From Hydra vulgaris (taxonomy: Eukaryota > Cnidaria > Hydrozoa > Anthoathecata > Hydridae), in the NCBI RefSeq assembly GCF_038396675.1, contig NC_088931.1, positions 11,279,501 to 11,343,500 on the forward strand: a stretch of 64,000 nt of DNA. The letters run 5' to 3'. Positions within the stretch are counted from its first letter, which is position 1, and every line of letters starts with the position of its first letter. This document shows positions 62,371 through 64,000 of this stretch, piece after piece. Below the pieces are notes generated by a model. It was not told the DNA's origin. It saw only the letters and a list, made by a program, of their open reading frames with translations, and made no database searches. The position numbers and the translations under genes are program-made.

Positions 62371-62581
62371 ATCGGCAATAGCGCAGTGGTTAGCGCGCTT
62401 GCTTCAGAAACATATCAGATAATAACTCAGAGATCTGTGATTGAACGCCATCTCTGGGCAGGTTGAATAACATTGGTAGGGAAGGAGGCGTGAACTTCCT
62501 TTCAAATGTTCCTCCGCGGTGCACTGTGATAAGACCGTAAGGCTCTTCTTGGGGCACCTAAAATAGTGAAAAAAAAAAAAA
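62371..62581 (+). mobile_element. SINE (type 1), intact-looking
   Basis: A box AGCGCAGTGGTTAGCGCGC, degenerate B box (TGATTGAACGCC), body with CTCCGCGGTGCACTGTGATA and AGACCGTAAGGCTCTTCTTG, A13 tail. Same family as the SINE split by the BEL element. Confidence 0.8.
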
Positions 62582-62599
62582 GATGACTTGAATAAGAAG

Positions 62600-63480
62600 T
62601 TAAGGTGGCTCCTATGTAATCAAAAAAAGTTACTTTTTATTCATTAAGCATTAATTTTCTCAAAAGCAGGTACAGAATATGTAAAAAATATATATTTTCG
62701 AACTCCAAAAATATATTGATGATCACATAGAGGCTTATAATAGTCAAAATAACCCCTAAAATAGAGTTTATTAAAACACATTTACTCATGAGTTTAAAGC
62801 TCATTTTACTTTCAAACTTGGTATACTTGCGCGTGCTACCTGTATCTAGTGCGTGAGATTTTTTTATAAAAAGATCTTGTTTCTACTAAAAGTTATGCTT
62901 CAAAACAACTGCATTTTCAAAAAATCTGCTACTAGGCCTCCACTCTTAGTTCCCTAACCATGACTTACAAGTAATAAATTTATTTGAAAAAAACTCAAGC
63001 ACTAGCAGTACACTAAATGAATAAGCCCTGAAAATTTCGAGTAGTTATCATTATTAATTTAAAAGTTATGTTTCTCATGAGACAATTTTCTTGAAAAACG
63101 ATATGGTAGAAAATCAAAACACAAGAAAAAAAAATTTGTTTTTAAAACTAAAATCCTCTTTTAAATAAGTTTCTCCTCCTTCTTTATGTAAGTATTTATC
63201 CAATAAACCCTTTTTGATGGCTTTTAGTTTTTTGCTTTTTGCTTTTGTCATATCTGATGTTTTAATAAGTAAATTTTGAATACTGTGTCTGCTCATTTTT
63301 TCAGATATAATAGTAAAACAGACACCGGTCTGTATTCCAAGTTTTTCATACACTTTAACAAGTCCAAATTGACCTTTGTTGAATTGAAGAATAGCACTAT
63401 ATATACCTAACTGTAGAGTTGATCTTTCTACAAAGACTTGCATTTCATCCATATAATATTATTCAGGGACTCGTTAGCAT
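62600..63480 (-). mobile_element. Kolobok-like element, 3' part
   Basis: TTAA (62600-62603) followed by GGTGGCTCCTATG, the same terminal pattern as 30240 but facing the other way. It carries the C-terminal transposase remnant at 63114-63452. The right limit is unclear: near 63556 another TTAA-GGTGGTTTC end starts. Confidence 0.65.
63114..63452 (-). pseudogene. Kolobok/'Mutator-like' transposase C-terminal remnant
   Basis: 112 open codons: VFVERSTLQLGIYSAILQFN, KGQFGLVKVYEKLGIQTG and a lysine-rich tail ending in stop. It aligns with the C-terminus of 31448-31705 (GVHSAVIHYNDGANGVLNVL...GLIGS). The upstream part is missing. Confidence 0.7.
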
Positions 63481-63555
63481 TTTGAGTTTCCCCAGTAAAA
63501 TAGTAAAATAAGGACCAATAAAGCGTTAGGAGCAATAAAGCGACCAATATCAGCG

Positions 63556-64000
63556 TTAAGGTGGTTTCTTCATAATCAAAAGCAAAATTTTTTTCAAAAA
63601 ATGATTATTTTGCAAATTAGATATTTCAATGTAAAATTTAACGCACTTTCTCGGGGTATAATTTTTTTTTTAAGTTTGCTTATGCTTTTTACAATATTTA
63701 CAATTATATACAGGTAGGTATAATTTTAATGCCTAGCAACGGCCATAGCAACCGTTTTATTTTTTAATTATTACCTTAAATGTACTTTAAGACAATAATT
63801 AAAAAAACTTAAAGTAGTACATCTCTTTTGCTGTTCTAATGTTGCCTTGCCCTAATACTGGCTTTTGAAATATTAATAATAAGTTATTTTCTGCATGCAG
63901 AAATTCTGCAATAGAAAGTATGCAAAATGCTGCAAATGAAGCAAAAATGGAAGAGATTGGGTGATCGACTTACAGATTGCACGCAATCTGTAATAACAAG
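63556..64000 (+). mobile_element. start of a further TTAA-flanked element, cut by window end
   Basis: TTAA at 63556-63559 then GGTGGTTTCTTCATAATCA, a Kolobok-like end oriented into the window edge. No coding seen before the end. Confidence 0.45.

Overview
The window is AT-rich, intron-bearing metazoan DNA packed with transposable elements. It most likely comes from the genome of a freshwater polyp (Hydra). The grounds are base composition, long (TA)n tracts, many CR1/Jockey-like LINEs, BEL/Pao retroelements, hAT-type and TTAA-inserting (Kolobok-like) DNA transposons, and two host genes whose proteins look animal and slowly evolving. The species call is inference. No prokaryotic operon, CRISPR array or free-standing tRNA/rRNA gene was seen.

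Host genes. (1) RPS23 (ribosomal protein uS12), minus strand, 5037-8055, is complete: three coding exons with canonical splice sites add up to exactly 143 codons plus stop. (2) An FBXO8-type F-box/Sec7 protein, minus strand, 58349 to 34327, has six recognisable exons over 24 kb that join in frame. One conserved helix of about 23 residues at the start of the Sec7 domain was not found. Its introns are full of repeats and transposons, and one exon has two decayed copies, one of them inverted, 0.7 and 3 kb away.

Layout. 1-3960: BEL/Pao pol remnant (minus) split by a plus-strand LINE. 5037-8074: RPS23, with a 173-bp tandem repeat in intron 2. 9324-12476: three MITEs and a mariner-type transposase with an open frame. 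13445-19360: a transposon with long inverted repeats, holding a Tc1 element, which itself holds a LINE. 19745-22850: hAT and Tc1 pseudogenes and a tRNA-derived SINE. 23490-33690: a SINE split by a BEL element (two 270-bp LTRs, 5-bp target duplication), itself split by a LINE and by a TTAA-flanked Kolobok-like element. 34327-58349: FBXO8, with a 20-bp minisatellite, two Tc1 elements, hAT-type elements, LINE pieces, microsatellites and three hammerhead ribozyme motifs. 60030-64000: another LINE, a SINE and a second Kolobok-like remnant.

Most notable observations: three sequences that fold as type I hammerhead ribozymes; heat-shock-element arrays followed by a TATA box in the 5' leader of two Tc1 copies; several nested insertions whose target duplications can be read exactly; and a hAT-like element with LINE-derived coding inside it plus a short derivative nearby. 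Most transposon genes here are broken. No database search was possible, so family names rest on motif recognition.
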